Positions 24,489-33,799 are shown, counted from the first letter of the stretch. The stretch: 64,000 bases of DNA from Streptomyces sp. AC558_RSS880 (GCF_019049255.1 NZ_JAGMUJ010000030.1:62001-126000); one strand, 5' to 3'. Translations and numbers: made by a program. Notes: generated by a model not told the origin, from the sequence alone.

Positions 24489-25019
24489 CTAGAAGCGCCG
24501 TGAACGCCGCGCGAGCTTGCGCGGGTCCATCTCGCCGTCGTCCTCGTCGTCGGACGGCGTGAGGCCGCCTCCCAGGGCGGGAGGAGCGGCAGGGGTGACG
24601 AGTGCCTGAAGGGCCTTCGCGTCGGCTTCCAGCTCCTCGGGAGTGGTGCCGCGCAGGCGTCCGGCCAGCTCCTCGGGAAGGTCGTACTTCCGGGCCACGG
24701 ACGCGACGACGAGCGAGTGCTCCAGATCCGCGTTCTTCTGCTTCACGTCGGCGAGGGCGGCCTCGAACTCCTCCGGGCTCTTGGCCCCGGAGAGCTTCGT
24801 CTCGGCGTCTCGCAGTCGAGTGCGGTAACCGGCCGCCTCGTTGCGGACCTTGGCCAGCTCCTTGCGGGCCCACGGGGGAAGCTGGTCTTCCTCGTTGGTG
24901 GACTCGCCGCCGGCACCAGCCTTGTCGTCCGGCTTCTGCTCGTCGTCCGGCTTCTGCTCGGGCGGAGTCTCGCCGGGCGGGTTCTCGCCGCTCATGTCCT
25001 CGGGCTTCTCTTCGGGCAC
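24489..25019 (-). CDS. Scaffolding protein
   Basis: 176-residue, highly charged protein: a disordered Pro/Glu/Asp-rich N-terminus (about 1-50), a long coiled coil (about 50-110), then an acidic end with a basic last helix (KLARRSRRF). This layout and its place before the capsid gene define siphovirus scaffolds, in which the basic tail binds capsid subunits. It follows the MuF-like gene by one base. Confidence 0.85.
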   Translation of the reverse strand: MPEEKPEDMSGENPPGETPPEQKPDDEQKPDDKAGAGGESTNEEDQLPPWARKELAKVRNEAAGYRTRLRDAETKLSGAKSPEEFEAALADVKQKNADLEHSLVVASVARKYDLPEELAGRLRGTTPEELEADAKALQALVTPAAPPALGGGLTPSDDEDDGEMDPRKLARRSRRF

Positions 25020-25020
25020 T

Positions 25021-26178
25021 TCACGCCTCCGGGGTCGTGTCAGTGGACTGCCGCGCCTCCAGGGCTGCGGCTCTCTGCTTCTTGCGGATGAACCGGCGCC
25101 AGACGCTCACCGCGGCCTTGCCGGAATGGCCCTTCGTGACCTCTGGCCACAGAGCCTCGTACTGCCGCGAGAGCGCGGTCAGTTCGCTCGACTGGTACTG
25201 ATCCCGGCTCCAGACCGGCATCGCGTAGCAGTGGCAGTTGTCGTGATAGCGGTCGCCGTCGTTGAACGTGGCGGACTCGCGGCTCTTGTAGACCGGCCCC
25301 CGGCTGATCAACATGGCGCACCAGCCGCACGGGGTGCCCGTGCGCGAAAGACGCACGTAGCCCAGGGCCCGCCGGTCGCGGGTCATGTGCGTCCAGTTCG
25401 ATGACCGGCCGCCGTTCATCGCGATGCGCGATGCGGCTGCGGCCTGCTGTGCGCCTGCCTGCCGGTGAGACTCGTCCGGGTCGGCGTCTTCAAGGGACAT
25501 GCGCCGGTCGAGGTTCGCGGTACCGAGGGCTTCCAGCGCGATCCGAAGTTCCTCTTCGGCCTGGCGCTCGACGCGCTCCTCTTCCTCGCGAAGCCCTTCC
25601 AGCTCCTCGACGAGAATCCGTTCCCAGTCCTCGTCGTCGTCCTGGTCCTCGTCCTCGTCCTGGCCGTCGTCGTTGGTGCCGGCGACCTCGAGAATTTCTT
25701 CGTCGTCGAGGTCGTCCCCAGGGGTGCTACCGGGCGCCTGGCCCGGCGTCTCCTCTGCGTTGTCCTCGGCGGGTCGGGCGGGCGAGGCTTCCCCGTCAGC
25801 GACGGTCGCGGCCTCGCCCCCCTGCTCTGAAGGCGGCGTGTAGGTGCCCGCCAGTTCGGCGAACTCCCGCCGCAGGTCGGCCAGAGTCACGTACGACGGT
25901 TCAGGGTGGTACGGGTCCGCGACGGTCCGGCCCGTCTGAAGTGCTCGGGCGAGCCGGTAGTAGGCGCGGGCCAGATCGCGGGACTGTCGGCGTCTGCCCA
26001 TGACGAGCGTGATCGCCTTACGGAGCCAGCCGCCAGCCGTGGCCGCACGCCGCTCGACCGGCACATCCGCCCACAAGGCGAGGGCCTCAGCTGTGGTCTG
26101 TGCGCCGATCTGCGTCAGTGCGACGTGGAAGGCGGCCGAGACTTCATCGGTCTCGGCCTGCCTCGTCGCCTTGCTCAT
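25021..26178 (-). CDS. MuF-like minor head protein with long acidic insert
   Basis: 385 residues. The C-terminal domain (about 265-345) has the MuF-type pattern CGWCAMLISRGPVY, then GDRYHDNCHCYAMPVW, where the Cys/His may bind metal. The N-terminal 110 residues are helical. An unusual, extremely acidic low-complexity block (DDEEILEVAG, then DEDEDQDDDED, about 150-195) separates them. The start (ATG 26178) overlaps the portal stop. MuF proteins sit inside the head and can carry effector domains; no toxin domain is evident here. Confidence 0.8.
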   Translation of the reverse strand: MSKATRQAETDEVSAAFHVALTQIGAQTTAEALALWADVPVERRAATAGGWLRKAITLVMGRRRQSRDLARAYYRLARALQTGRTVADPYHPEPSYVTLADLRREFAELAGTYTPPSEQGGEAATVADGEASPARPAEDNAEETPGQAPGSTPGDDLDDEEILEVAGTNDDGQDEDEDQDDDEDWERILVEELEGLREEEERVERQAEEELRIALEALGTANLDRRMSLEDADPDESHRQAGAQQAAAASRIAMNGGRSSNWTHMTRDRRALGYVRLSRTGTPCGWCAMLISRGPVYKSRESATFNDGDRYHDNCHCYAMPVWSRDQYQSSELTALSRQYEALWPEVTKGHSGKAAVSVWRRFIRKKQRAAALEARQSTDTTPEA

Positions 26179-27596
26179 GCCGCCACCGCGACGGAATCCG
26201 CGGTGACCGGTTCAGGCGTAGCGCGCGTGAGCGCGGAAGCGAGCTGCCCCACCGAGTCTTCGTCCTCGGCGAGTTCGTCCCACTCGTCCAGCTCGGTTTG
26301 CGTGACGTTCGGGACGCGCTTCCACAAGCCCTTGGCCGGGATGCCGAGCTGCTCGCGCAGCTTGCCCAGTGCGTCAGCGGCCTGCGCCAACGAGCGCTGT
26401 TCCATGTCGCGCCAGATCACTTCGCCCTTGAAGTCGTCCTCGCCGCCCGCGCCTTCCAGCTCGGCGGCCAAACGGAAGACCCTCTCCCAGGCTTCTCCGA
26501 ATGCCGTACGGAACTCCTGAATCTTGCGGCTGAGCGCCGTCTCGGCGGCCTGCAAGGCTTCGGCCGAGAGGTTGGCGATCTGTCCAAGTAGGTGATGCGG
26601 GGGCACCTGCGCAACGGCGCTGAGGTGCCGGATGCTCATGTCGATCGAGTCGATGAACCCGCCGAGCGGAGTCTCGTCCAGCGACCCGAAACGAACATCC
26701 GGGTCTTCCGCGAAAAGGAAGCGCTTGGCGTTGTGGTTGATCGGCAGGGGGATCGGGTTGCCCTGCTCGTCGTAGACGACCTCGCCCGTCTCCGGGTCGC
26801 GCTGGACCGGCGGGGCCATGCCCGTCACGGTCCTGACCTTCGTGCTTCCGTACGACTGCGCGAGCAAGAGATCGAAGATCGTCTGGTTGATCCGGTTCTG
26901 CAACGGGATCATCGGCTCGACCACGCCGACCGTGCGGCCTTCCAGGTCGACCGACGCAGCGAAGCGGGTCACGGGGCATTCGCTCGCGCCGTGGCGCTTG
27001 CCCTTGCCCACGCGGACGCCCTCGGCGTCGTCGAGTGCCTTGAAGGTGACCGCGTACTCGAAGCGGCCGTCCCACATGCGGGCGGTGCCGGCGGACTCGC
27101 CCGAGGGCCAGGCCGTCACGGTCAGCGCCGCATACGGGGTGTCGTCGTTCGCGGGGTCCTCGTACAGGGCGGCCGTCCGCAGCGCGGACAGGCCCTTCGT
27201 CAGGACTACGCCCTTGACGCGCTCGGTCAGCGTGAACGAGTGCCCGTACGTCAGCGCGCCCTTGTAGACGGCCGACTGCCGGGCGTCGAGGCGGGACCGC
27301 TGCCAGTGCTCCCACTGGGGGGACGCCTGGTTGGTTGCCGATCCCGTCGAGTCCTCGTCGCCCGACCGGTAGCCGTCCACGTAGAGAGCCTGCGCCGGGG
27401 TGTTCACCAGGAGCGGCGTCCAGTTCGACACGGCCCGCTTCGCGAGAAGCCGGTACTCGTCGTCAGCCATGGCGGGCATGTACGGGTCGTCATGCCTGCC
27501 GTGGAGATAGTTGTCGATCCGGGTCAGCCGGTCTTTGTCCCGGCCAAGGATGGCGAGGAGCTGCACCGCCAGTGAGGCGGGCGTGGGTTCGGCCAT
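26175..27596 (-). CDS. Portal protein
   Basis: 473-residue SPP1 gp6-type portal. It contains ATG-proximal SLAVQLLAILGRDKDRL, the clip/wing region LYVDGYR, and the typical helix RIMQTIFDLLLAQSYGS-like INQTIFDLLLAQSYGSTKV. It forms the 12-fold ring through which DNA enters. The ATG is eight bases from the motif copy at 27612-27627 and the MuF start overlaps its end by 4 nt. Confidence 0.9.
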   Translation of the reverse strand: MAEPTPASLAVQLLAILGRDKDRLTRIDNYLHGRHDDPYMPAMADDEYRLLAKRAVSNWTPLLVNTPAQALYVDGYRSGDEDSTGSATNQASPQWEHWQRSRLDARQSAVYKGALTYGHSFTLTERVKGVVLTKGLSALRTAALYEDPANDDTPYAALTVTAWPSGESAGTARMWDGRFEYAVTFKALDDAEGVRVGKGKRHGASECPVTRFAASVDLEGRTVGVVEPMIPLQNRINQTIFDLLLAQSYGSTKVRTVTGMAPPVQRDPETGEVVYDEQGNPIPLPINHNAKRFLFAEDPDVRFGSLDETPLGGFIDSIDMSIRHLSAVAQVPPHHLLGQIANLSAEALQAAETALSRKIQEFRTAFGEAWERVFRLAAELEGAGGEDDFKGEVIWRDMEQRSLAQAADALGKLREQLGIPAKGLWKRVPNVTQTELDEWDELAEDEDSVGQLASALTRATPEPVTADSVAVAA

Positions 27597-27611
27597 GGTT
27601 CACCACCCTTG

Positions 27612-27627
27612 GGTCTCATGTTTACAG
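27612..27627 (-). promoter_or_regulatory. Stoperator-like motif between terL and portal
   Basis: Minus-strand CTGTAAACATGAGACC, identical to the copy before thyX. It sits between the terL stop and the portal start, inside the late operon and in the direction of transcription. Confidence 0.7.
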
Positions 27628-27629
27628 CG

Positions 27630-29280
27630 CTACAGGAAGAACCCTCGGCCGGTCCGCTTGCGGACCTTCTTGCCTCGGGCGCGGAGGTCGAACAGGGCCT
27701 CGTGCGCGAGCATGAGAGCCGCGTACGCGTCGACCTTCTTGGGCGACTCGCGGCCTTCCTTGCCGAAGCTCACGCCGTAGTTGTTCGTTCGGCGCCGCGC
27801 GTTCAGCACGTGCCGGCGGAGCTTGCGGTCGCCGTCGTGGGCGAGCTTGCGGTCGAAGATCGAGCGCATGAGGCGCTCGTTCGCGAGGGTCGACGCCTTC
27901 AGGCTGGTACGCATGTCCCAGCCGATCGCGTCCTTGCCGGGCGCCTTCACGGCCAGGCCCTCGCCGTACAGCTCGGACCACTCGGAGATGTAGGACTCCC
28001 AGAGCGCCACGTCCGCGTACATGCCCTGCACCTCGAACAGGCGGAAGGCGTCGTGCACGGCCGAGTCGACCTGTGCGCGGGGCACTTCCCAGTCCTTACC
28101 GGCCGGGCCGTCCGGCTTCTCCCACAGGCCGAGCACGAAGGCGCACATGTCCTTGACGCGCACGGCCACCAGGGCTGTGCTGTCGTCGCGGAGGCCGCCA
28201 TCAAACCCGATCGTGATCTCGTCGCCGGGCTGGAGCTGCTTGTCGTCGTCCCTGAGAACGTCCCACTCGGCCGGGCCGAAGAGGGCGTCCTCGCTCGCAA
28301 CGATCTGATTCAGCCACATACGCCGCGAGCGGCTCGGCGCGATCGTCGTGTCGAGGATCGACTGAAGGATCGTCTCGACGCGCAGCCAGACCGCGTCACC
28401 CCGGATCTTCGGCAGGACGATGCGAATCGCCTCGGGCGTCAGGGGTGTTGCGGGGTGGGCCTCGATCGAGTCGTACATGAAGCCGATGTCGGCCGCGCGG
28501 CCTTCGAGGATCTTCTCGAATGCCTCGCGCATCTTCTCGGCCACGGAGTCTTCGCCGGGAAGGTAAGCGTTCGTGATCGCCAGATACCGCGAGTCCTTCT
28601 TCGTCGCGTTACCGTCGATCGTCTCGTACATGCGGTCGCCGTTGTTGCCGGTCACCCAGTGGTGCGTTTCGTTCAGCACGGTGAAGGTGACTCGGCCGCC
28701 TTCGAGGGCGCGGAACGAGCTGGTGACCGCTTCGAGTCGCTGCCGGCCGCCGTTCGCACGGATCAGCTCGGCGCCCGCCTTGATGCCGTACGTCTCGATG
28801 AGCTTGTCGCTCATGAGGCTCGGCATCAGGGTCATGGTGTTGCGGGTCTGGTCGCGCGAGACGGCCGCGATCTGCACCCACGCCTGCGGGTGGGGCACGC
28901 CGACCGGCTGCCCGTCAGGGCCCCAGTGCGAGAAGCGGCTCGGGCCGACGAACTCGACGAGGCTGATCACGGCGAGAAGCGGGTCCTTGCCGTAATCCCC
29001 AGCCCTTGAGGCGCTGAAGGACTCCCTTGCGGTAGATGAAGCGGCCGGTGTCGTCGACCGCGTACCACCACAAGACGAAGCGGAGCTGCTCGCGCGTGAA
29101 GCGCCAGGGCCCGCTGTCCTCGGCCTTCAGGTACTCGGCGCACCATCCGGCGATCTGCCACCCGAGCGTGTGCTCGGGGAGCTTCCAGGAGCCGTCAGGC
29201 TCGCGGAGCCAGGTGGGGCCGAGGAAGGAGGGTTCGAGGGCGTCGATCTCTTCTGCGGTGAGGGCTGGAATGGGACTCAC
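27630..29280 (-). pseudogene. Large terminase (TerL), interrupted by a +1-type frameshift in the P-loop
   Basis: Two ORFs make one TerL of about 550 residues. The N-terminal part (28915-29280) ends the homologous stretch at YRKGVLQRLKGWG. The C-terminal part (27630 to about 28990) resumes with GKDPLLAVISLVEFVGP, then HPQAWVQIAAVS, an ATPase core and the nuclease domain with ITIGFDGGLRDDST (DDE-type Asp). The break is at about 28989-28996 inside the Walker A (LKGWG/GKDP). One extra base (or seven) would restore it. As drawn the packaging motor is broken, unless this is a sequencing error. The mRNA start is GTG 29280; an ATT nine bases later sits better behind GGAGGTGA. Confidence 0.8.
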
Positions 29281-29313
29281 CTCCCCTCGGCGTTCGGGCC
29301 GACAGGGAGGGAC

Positions 29314-29742
29314 TCACTCGGCGAGTCCGAGATCCTTCTTGTAGTCGGCAATGGCGAGCACGGCCGCGGACTGCTCCTCGGGCTCGGGCTCATGCAGTTC
29401 GATGCGCACACGGCGCCGGTCGCCCTCGGCGACGAGGAGTCGCTCGAAGGCGCTGTAGATGGTCTGGAGCATCTGACCCGACCGCTTCCCTGACTTCTTG
29501 TAGAAGGAGAGGTCTTCGCAGAGGGAGTACGCGAGGGCCCAGTCGGACGCCTGGTAGAAGTCGGCCTGCCCGGACTCCTTCAGGGAGTCCCACAGGCGCT
29601 TCGCGATCGGATGCCAGGAGCGGTCGCCGTTCGGGACCTTCGTAGGCCGGGCGAGGCCGCGCGTCACCGACTGCACGTCTCCGCCCTTGCGCTCACGCGG
29701 GCGGGCGAGATCGGCCTCGCGGTTCGGTACAGGGCCGGGCAT
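29314..29742 (-). CDS. Small terminase subunit (TerS)
   Basis: 142 residues beginning MPGPVPNREADLARPRERK, the usual start of actinophage small terminases. An HTH-like helical core (KRLWDSLKESGQADFYQ) leads into an acidic C-terminus. It would recognise the phage packaging site and load TerL. It is the upstream partner of terL, with a divergent TIR gene on the other side. Confidence 0.82.
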   Translation of the reverse strand: MPGPVPNREADLARPRERKGGDVQSVTRGLARPTKVPNGDRSWHPIAKRLWDSLKESGQADFYQASDWALAYSLCEDLSFYKKSGKRSGQMLQTIYSAFERLLVAEGDRRRVRIELHEPEPEEQSAAVLAIADYKKDLGLAE

Positions 29743-29798
29743 GTCGTCACCCCCCCCGTGCGGATGCGATCAAGAAGATCAGTAGCTAGGAAAGAACT

Positions 29799-30398
29799 AT
29801 GGGAAAACGGGAGCGACGGAGGCGGAAGGAGCGGAGGGGGCCGCTCATCTTCATCAGTCACGCCACGGCCGACTCGGACAAGCCGTTGGTCGAAGCTCTA
29901 TGTGCCTTCATGAAAGCCGCAGGACTGGGCTCCGGAGACTACTTTTGCAGCTCACAGACACCGTACTGGTTCACTCCGGGCAAGAATGACGCATCGCAGA
30001 TATACGGTCTTCTGGACCAGACGGCAGTGTTCTTGCAGCTCACGACAAAGGTGTTCTTGGAGCGGCCTAATTGCCTGCTGGAAGTGGGCTACGCGATCAG
30101 TCGCCGTCGACGCGATCAAGCCGATCGGCTCGCCAGCCGCCTCCAGATGCTCCCGGTAGTGGTGCCACCTGTGGACTTTGAGCCCATTAATATGATGAGG
30201 CTCGGTACAGCGATCTCGTTGGACGGCGACGCGAAAAACGTGAACCTATTCGCGGCTCAGTTGCGAAAGCTACTTGAACAGAGCGGTCACCCGATACACG
30301 ATGATTCGTGGACCGCCGCCACCGGGCAATTCGTGAACGATGGTTGGCCCAAGGCTCTGTCGGAGTACCGCAAGAGTTTTGATGACAAGGCCACTTAG
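29799..30398 (+). CDS. Standalone TIR-domain protein (moron; possible defence or exclusion factor)
   Basis: 199 residues, almost entirely one TIR domain. The first strand is IFISHATADSD (residues 17-27). A conserved YFCSSQTPYW loop is at about 48-58. The region NCLLEVGYA (about 91-99) holds the TIR catalytic Glu (E95) found in NAD-cleaving and cyclic-ADPR-making TIRs. It starts with ATG after AGGAAAG. It is the only plus-strand gene inside the late operon and its codon use is visibly less GC-rich than its neighbours. The size matches Thoeris ThsB, but no ThsA-like partner is present in the window. A lysogen-expressed moron is the best reading. Confidence 0.85.
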   Translation: MGKRERRRRKERRGPLIFISHATADSDKPLVEALCAFMKAAGLGSGDYFCSSQTPYWFTPGKNDASQIYGLLDQTAVFLQLTTKVFLERPNCLLEVGYAISRRRRDQADRLASRLQMLPVVVPPVDFEPINMMRLGTAISLDGDAKNVNLFAAQLRKLLEQSGHPIHDDSWTAATGQFVNDGWPKALSEYRKSFDDKAT

Positions 30399-30625
30399 AT
30401 CGTCCCGCCCGTCAGGAAGTGGGCGGAGAGCCAGGCCAGGAACGCGACCAGGACGAAGCGCCGCAGCCGGGTTGTCCGGTCGGGCACGGTGCCCTTCGCG
30501 GTGTGGAACCACTTCCAGACGTGCTCGGACAAGGTGTCGCCCGGCTGCTTGCGGTAGAGGGCGACGCCCTCGATTACACAGAAGGCAGCGATCCAGGCGA
30601 CCCACGCGGCAGTGAACACGGCCAC
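30395..30625 (-). CDS. Small membrane protein next to HNH and TIR genes
   Basis: 76 residues from GTG 30625 (GGGGG seven bases upstream). Two hydrophobic helices: VFTAAWVAWIAAFCVIEGVAL (about 3-23) and RRFVLVAFLAWLSAHFL (about 55-71), joined by a charged loop (YRKQPGDTLSEHVWKWFHT). Its stop overlaps the stop of the convergent TIR gene by 4 nt. It could be a small exclusion or lysis factor; function unknown. Confidence 0.55.
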   Translation of the reverse strand: MAVFTAAWVAWIAAFCVIEGVALYRKQPGDTLSEHVWKWFHTAKGTVPDRTTRLRRFVLVAFLAWLSAHFLTGGTI

Positions 30626-30629
30626 CCCC

Positions 30630-30944
30630 TTAGAGAAGCCCCGGATGGGACTCCGTCCGCTTGAAGCGCTTGTCGATCCGGCGCCGCCGTGCGGCGAGTG
30701 CGAGGGCTCCCTCGCGAGAGGACTTGGCCTGGTGATGAAACCCGCAGAGTGCTCGTAGGTTGGTCTCTCGATGGTCATCACCAGGCACGATGTGATCTAC
30801 GTCCGTGGCCGGTTCCTCGCAGCGCTGCCCGTACTGATCGCGGGCCGTGCAGCGGTTCCCGTCCCTGCGAAGGACGCGAAGTCGGATCTTCGGCCAATCC
30901 GCCGGCAACCTCTCGCGCCGGTCGGATGAAGCCCAGTTCGGCAT
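30630..30944 (-). CDS. HNH endonuclease
   Basis: 104-residue HNH nuclease with the pattern RDGNRC, CEEPATDVDHIVPG (His/Asn-site pair) and NLRALCGFHHQAKSS (second His pair). In many siphoviruses this gene lies beside the terminase and is needed for cos cutting or packaging. Its ATG overlaps the methyltransferase stop. Confidence 0.85.
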   Translation of the reverse strand: MPNWASSDRRERLPADWPKIRLRVLRRDGNRCTARDQYGQRCEEPATDVDHIVPGDDHRETNLRALCGFHHQAKSSREGALALAARRRRIDKRFKRTESHPGLL

Positions 30945-31865
30945 CAGACCCCCAGATCGAGGAGTGCCGCGTACGCGGTCGTCGCCTGCTGCACGACGAC
31001 GCCGTTACCGAGGATCTGGAGCTGTTGTCCGCGCGTCAGGCCGGGGACGCCGGTCACGTGGCCGAGGGGGAGGCCCATGAGCCACTCAACCCACTCGACG
31101 GTTACACGGGGTCCGCCCTTGCGGCCCGGCTCGGTAGGCGGGGGAGCGGCGCGGCCGGTCACTTCCTCCCACTGCCGGATGGCGGGGAGGTACTCACCCC
31201 ACCAGTGGGCGGGAGACTGCGGCCCGTCCACCGCGGCTTCCGGCTCGCGGCCTTCCCGGATCGCGTCCGAGTAGGGGAGGAGGTAGCACGCCTCGTCGTC
31301 GAGCGTGGGGCCGTGACCACCAGCTCGACGTTCGTCAGGGTGACGGGCGCCGCCGTTACTGCCCAGGTTCGCGGTCGGCGTCTTCAGGGGTCGCGATACA
31401 GAACCAGCGGTCACGGAGGTGAGGGGCTTGAGCTGCGGTAGCTCGTACGCACACCCATCGCGCGCTGTACCCGATCTCGGCCAGGTCAGCGAGGACGACT
31501 TCGAGCCCGCGCGTCCGGATGTTCGAGACGTTTTCCAAGAAGACGAGCTTCGGTCGTATGACGCGAATTGCGTCAACGACATTGACCCAGACTCCAGAAC
31601 GAGAGCCTCGAATTCCAACCCGGTTCCCCGCAATCGAGATGTCCTGGCAGGGGAAGCCTGCGGTGATTACTTCGACCAGGCCGACAAGCTCGGTCCAGTC
31701 GATTTCGCGGATGTCGCCGAGGTTCGGAGCGTCCGGATACCTTTCGGCGAGGACTGCACTCGGGCCTGGTGCGGTCTCGGCGACGTACGCCACACGACCG
31801 CTGACCAGGGGAGCTACAGCCATACCCAGCCCGCCGTAACCGGCGCAGAGTTCGAGGATCTCCAA
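30944..31865 (-). pseudogene. C5 cytosine DNA methyltransferase, frameshifted
   Basis: Start taken as TTG 31865 (GAGGGGG five bases upstream). The first frame has motif I LCAGYGGLGMA, catalytic GFPCQDIS (motif IV), FLENVSN (motif VI) and the APHLRDRWFCIAT region (motif VIII), then stops at 31356. The C-terminal target region and LGNGVVVQQA (motif X-like) continue in the frame of 30944-31633. A +1-type shift joins them, somewhere in about 31356-31480. In the overlap both frames resemble methyltransferase sequence, which hampers placing the junction. The enzyme would protect phage DNA from restriction; as drawn it is broken. Confidence 0.7.
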
Positions 31866-32266
31866 GAAGACCCCCTCGCGTGCGAAGTACGTGAATACGT
31901 GCGTACGTACTTCGTCTTCATCAGGTGGCCCCTGCGGGGCCAAGCCTGCAATTCGCGAACGCGCGAATTACGCAAGGCGTCTTCATGCAGGCGAGCCCCG
32001 TCAGGGGCTCAAGCCTTGCGACTTACGTACTTACACTTATAAGTCGCTAGTTGATCTTGGTTCCGGAAAGACGAACGTACGTGACCTCGGTCACACTTCG
32101 GCGGCGCCCGAAGGGCGACGGCGGAGAAGTGCAGCGGCGAAGGAGTGATGCCGCCCGGAGGGCGGACAGCGTGAAGGCGACGAGCGGCTGTGGCGGCCTG
32201 TCGGCCGCCCCTTCGTGAAGACGCGAAGACGTACTTCAGTCAGGCGAGCGCCGCTATCGTGGCCGC
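31866..32266. other. 401-bp gap between divergent arms; possible cos/promoter region
   Basis: No ORF of convincing quality. It holds a perfect 7-bp hairpin (GAGCCCCGTCAGGGGCTC, within about 31990-32015), several TACGTAC repeats, an ATTCGCG/CGCGAATT inverted repeat (about 31951-31970), and TA-rich promoter-like DNA near 32035. It lies between the packaging genes and the early right arm, where cos or pac and early promoters are expected. Confidence 0.45.
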
Positions 32267-32506
32267 ATGAGCGACGACCTGCGCAGCGTGCCGATGAACC
32301 TAGACGTGCTGATCAACACGGAGAACGGCGAGGCCCTTTTCTCGGCTCACTCCGTCGCCCAGATGATCCGGAACATCGCTGACGCGCACCGCGAGCGCCC
32401 GCTGAGCGCTGACGACATGGAGCGCGTCGCGGAGGCGCTCGACATGGAGATCCTCTCGGCCGTTGTGACGCACCGAGAGAAGCAGGGCGGGGAGTCCCAG
32501 GCATGA
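32267..32506 (+). CDS. Hypothetical right-arm protein, 79 aa
   Basis: 79-residue acidic helical protein starting the right arm. No recognised family. Its stop overlaps the start of the next gene (ATGA), so the pair is co-translated. Probably early, as its promoter region is the divergent gap upstream. Confidence 0.6.
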   Translation: MSDDLRSVPMNLDVLINTENGEALFSAHSVAQMIRNIADAHRERPLSADDMERVAEALDMEILSAVVTHREKQGGESQA

Positions 32507-32949
32507 GCACCTTCACGTACGAGCTTCGAGTGCCGGCGGCAGCCAACGCCGAGGAGGGGTGGGAGAAGCCTGCCGACAAGGGCGCGATGACCACCTGGGG
32601 CGGCACTGCTCATGACCTCGGGCGCCTGGTCCTCAAGGGCTGGCGCGAGAAGACCCCCGAGAAGTACCAGGGGCTTCCTGCCATCGTCGAGGTGCACAGC
32701 GACGACGGGCGCCACGCGGTGATCGACGACCCGACGCCGGTTCACGGGCCGACGCTCGCCCTTGAGTGCGCGATCGAGGAGGCGCAGGTCGCTGACCTTG
32801 CCCAGGACGTGAAGCGCCAGGAGCTTGCCGAGGCGATGCGGGACGCGAGGGAGTTCGACGGTCTGACCCCTCGGAATATCGAGCACCGCGTGCGCTTCGT
32901 CCTGATGCCGAACGAGGCGCGGAAGATCCTCGGCGACGACAAGGGCTGA
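32503..32949 (+). CDS. Hypothetical right-arm protein, 148 aa
   Basis: 148 residues, mixed alpha/beta, no recognised domain. It is the end of the first two-gene unit, before an 875-bp gene-free region with operators. Confidence 0.6.
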   Translation: MSTFTYELRVPAAANAEEGWEKPADKGAMTTWGGTAHDLGRLVLKGWREKTPEKYQGLPAIVEVHSDDGRHAVIDDPTPVHGPTLALECAIEEAQVADLAQDVKRQELAEAMRDAREFDGLTPRNIEHRVRFVLMPNEARKILGDDKG

Positions 32950-33479
32950 TCTGCCGCAGCCTCATTCCTGTGCGGTGCCGGCGGACGCTCTGCAGGGCGG
33001 TCATTCCGCCTCTGATCTGCGCGAATGTGCGGCGCGGGCGGGAGGCCGCAGGGCTCTCGTCGACCCTGGAACCGTGGCAGAATCCGAGCTGCTAAGACGT
33101 GGCGGCCGGGAAAGACGCCGAGCCGGGGTCATACCCCCACCCCTCCGCCCACGGCTGGTCGAATCGGACGCACGTCGACCAGGCCGGCCGTTTGGGTGTG
33201 AATCGGACATTGAAGCACCAGGCCGGCCGTCTAGGGGCGCAAACGGACACACTTGCCCACATGCGTGCATCGAGCGCATGTCATTTCGCATAGGCACGTC
33301 AGTGCACAGCGGCGCACACACAGGGCAGAGAGCACACAAGGGCACAGGCCAGGGCAAGGCAGGGCACACAGCGCACACCAGGCCAGAGCGGGCAGGTGCG
33401 CACGCGCGTATAGAGGCTAAGGACTGCGGCACCCCAGGGGAGCGGCGAGAAACGGGGGTTGTGGTGCGGCCGGTCGGTC

Positions 33480-33495
33480 GTGTTAAGGTGTGACC
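33480..33495 (+). promoter_or_regulatory. Stoperator-like motif, right-arm tandem copy 1
   Basis: GTGTTAAGGTGTGACC; also part of a palindrome GGTGTG-AC-CACACC. Confidence 0.65.
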
Positions 33496-33594
33496 ACACC
33501 ACGACGAACGGCCCGGCAACGGGACGGACGGAATGGCACGCAGGACCGGGAAACCGCAGCTCACGCAAGGGGGTTGCGGAACGGACCGGGAAAC

Positions 33595-33610
33595 GTGTTA
33601 AGGTGTGACC
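33595..33610 (+). promoter_or_regulatory. Stoperator-like motif, right-arm tandem copy 2
   Basis: Identical to the copy at 33480-33495, in a duplicated unit. Confidence 0.65.
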
Positions 33611-33728
33611 ACACCACCGAACGGGCCGCAAGGTTCGGGAGGGAAGCGACCGGCCAACGGTCCGGGCGGTAGGACAATGGGAGTGCCTACCGCTGACCAG
33701 GCCAAACGCGAAACTCCACTCCGAGAGT

Positions 33729-33745
33729 GTGGTAAAGTTGAGACC
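33729..33745 (+). promoter_or_regulatory. Stoperator-like motif, right arm copy 3
   Basis: GTGGTAAAGTTGAGACC, 38 bases before the next copy. Confidence 0.6.
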
Positions 33746-33783
33746 ACGCCGAACCAGCCCGGTTCGGCGAAACAAAGCGGCTG

Positions 33784-33799
33784 GTGTAAATTTGAGACC
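33784..33799 (+). promoter_or_regulatory. Stoperator-like motif, right arm copy 4
   Basis: GTGTAAATTTGAGACC, 25 bases upstream of the 133-aa gene start. Confidence 0.65.
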
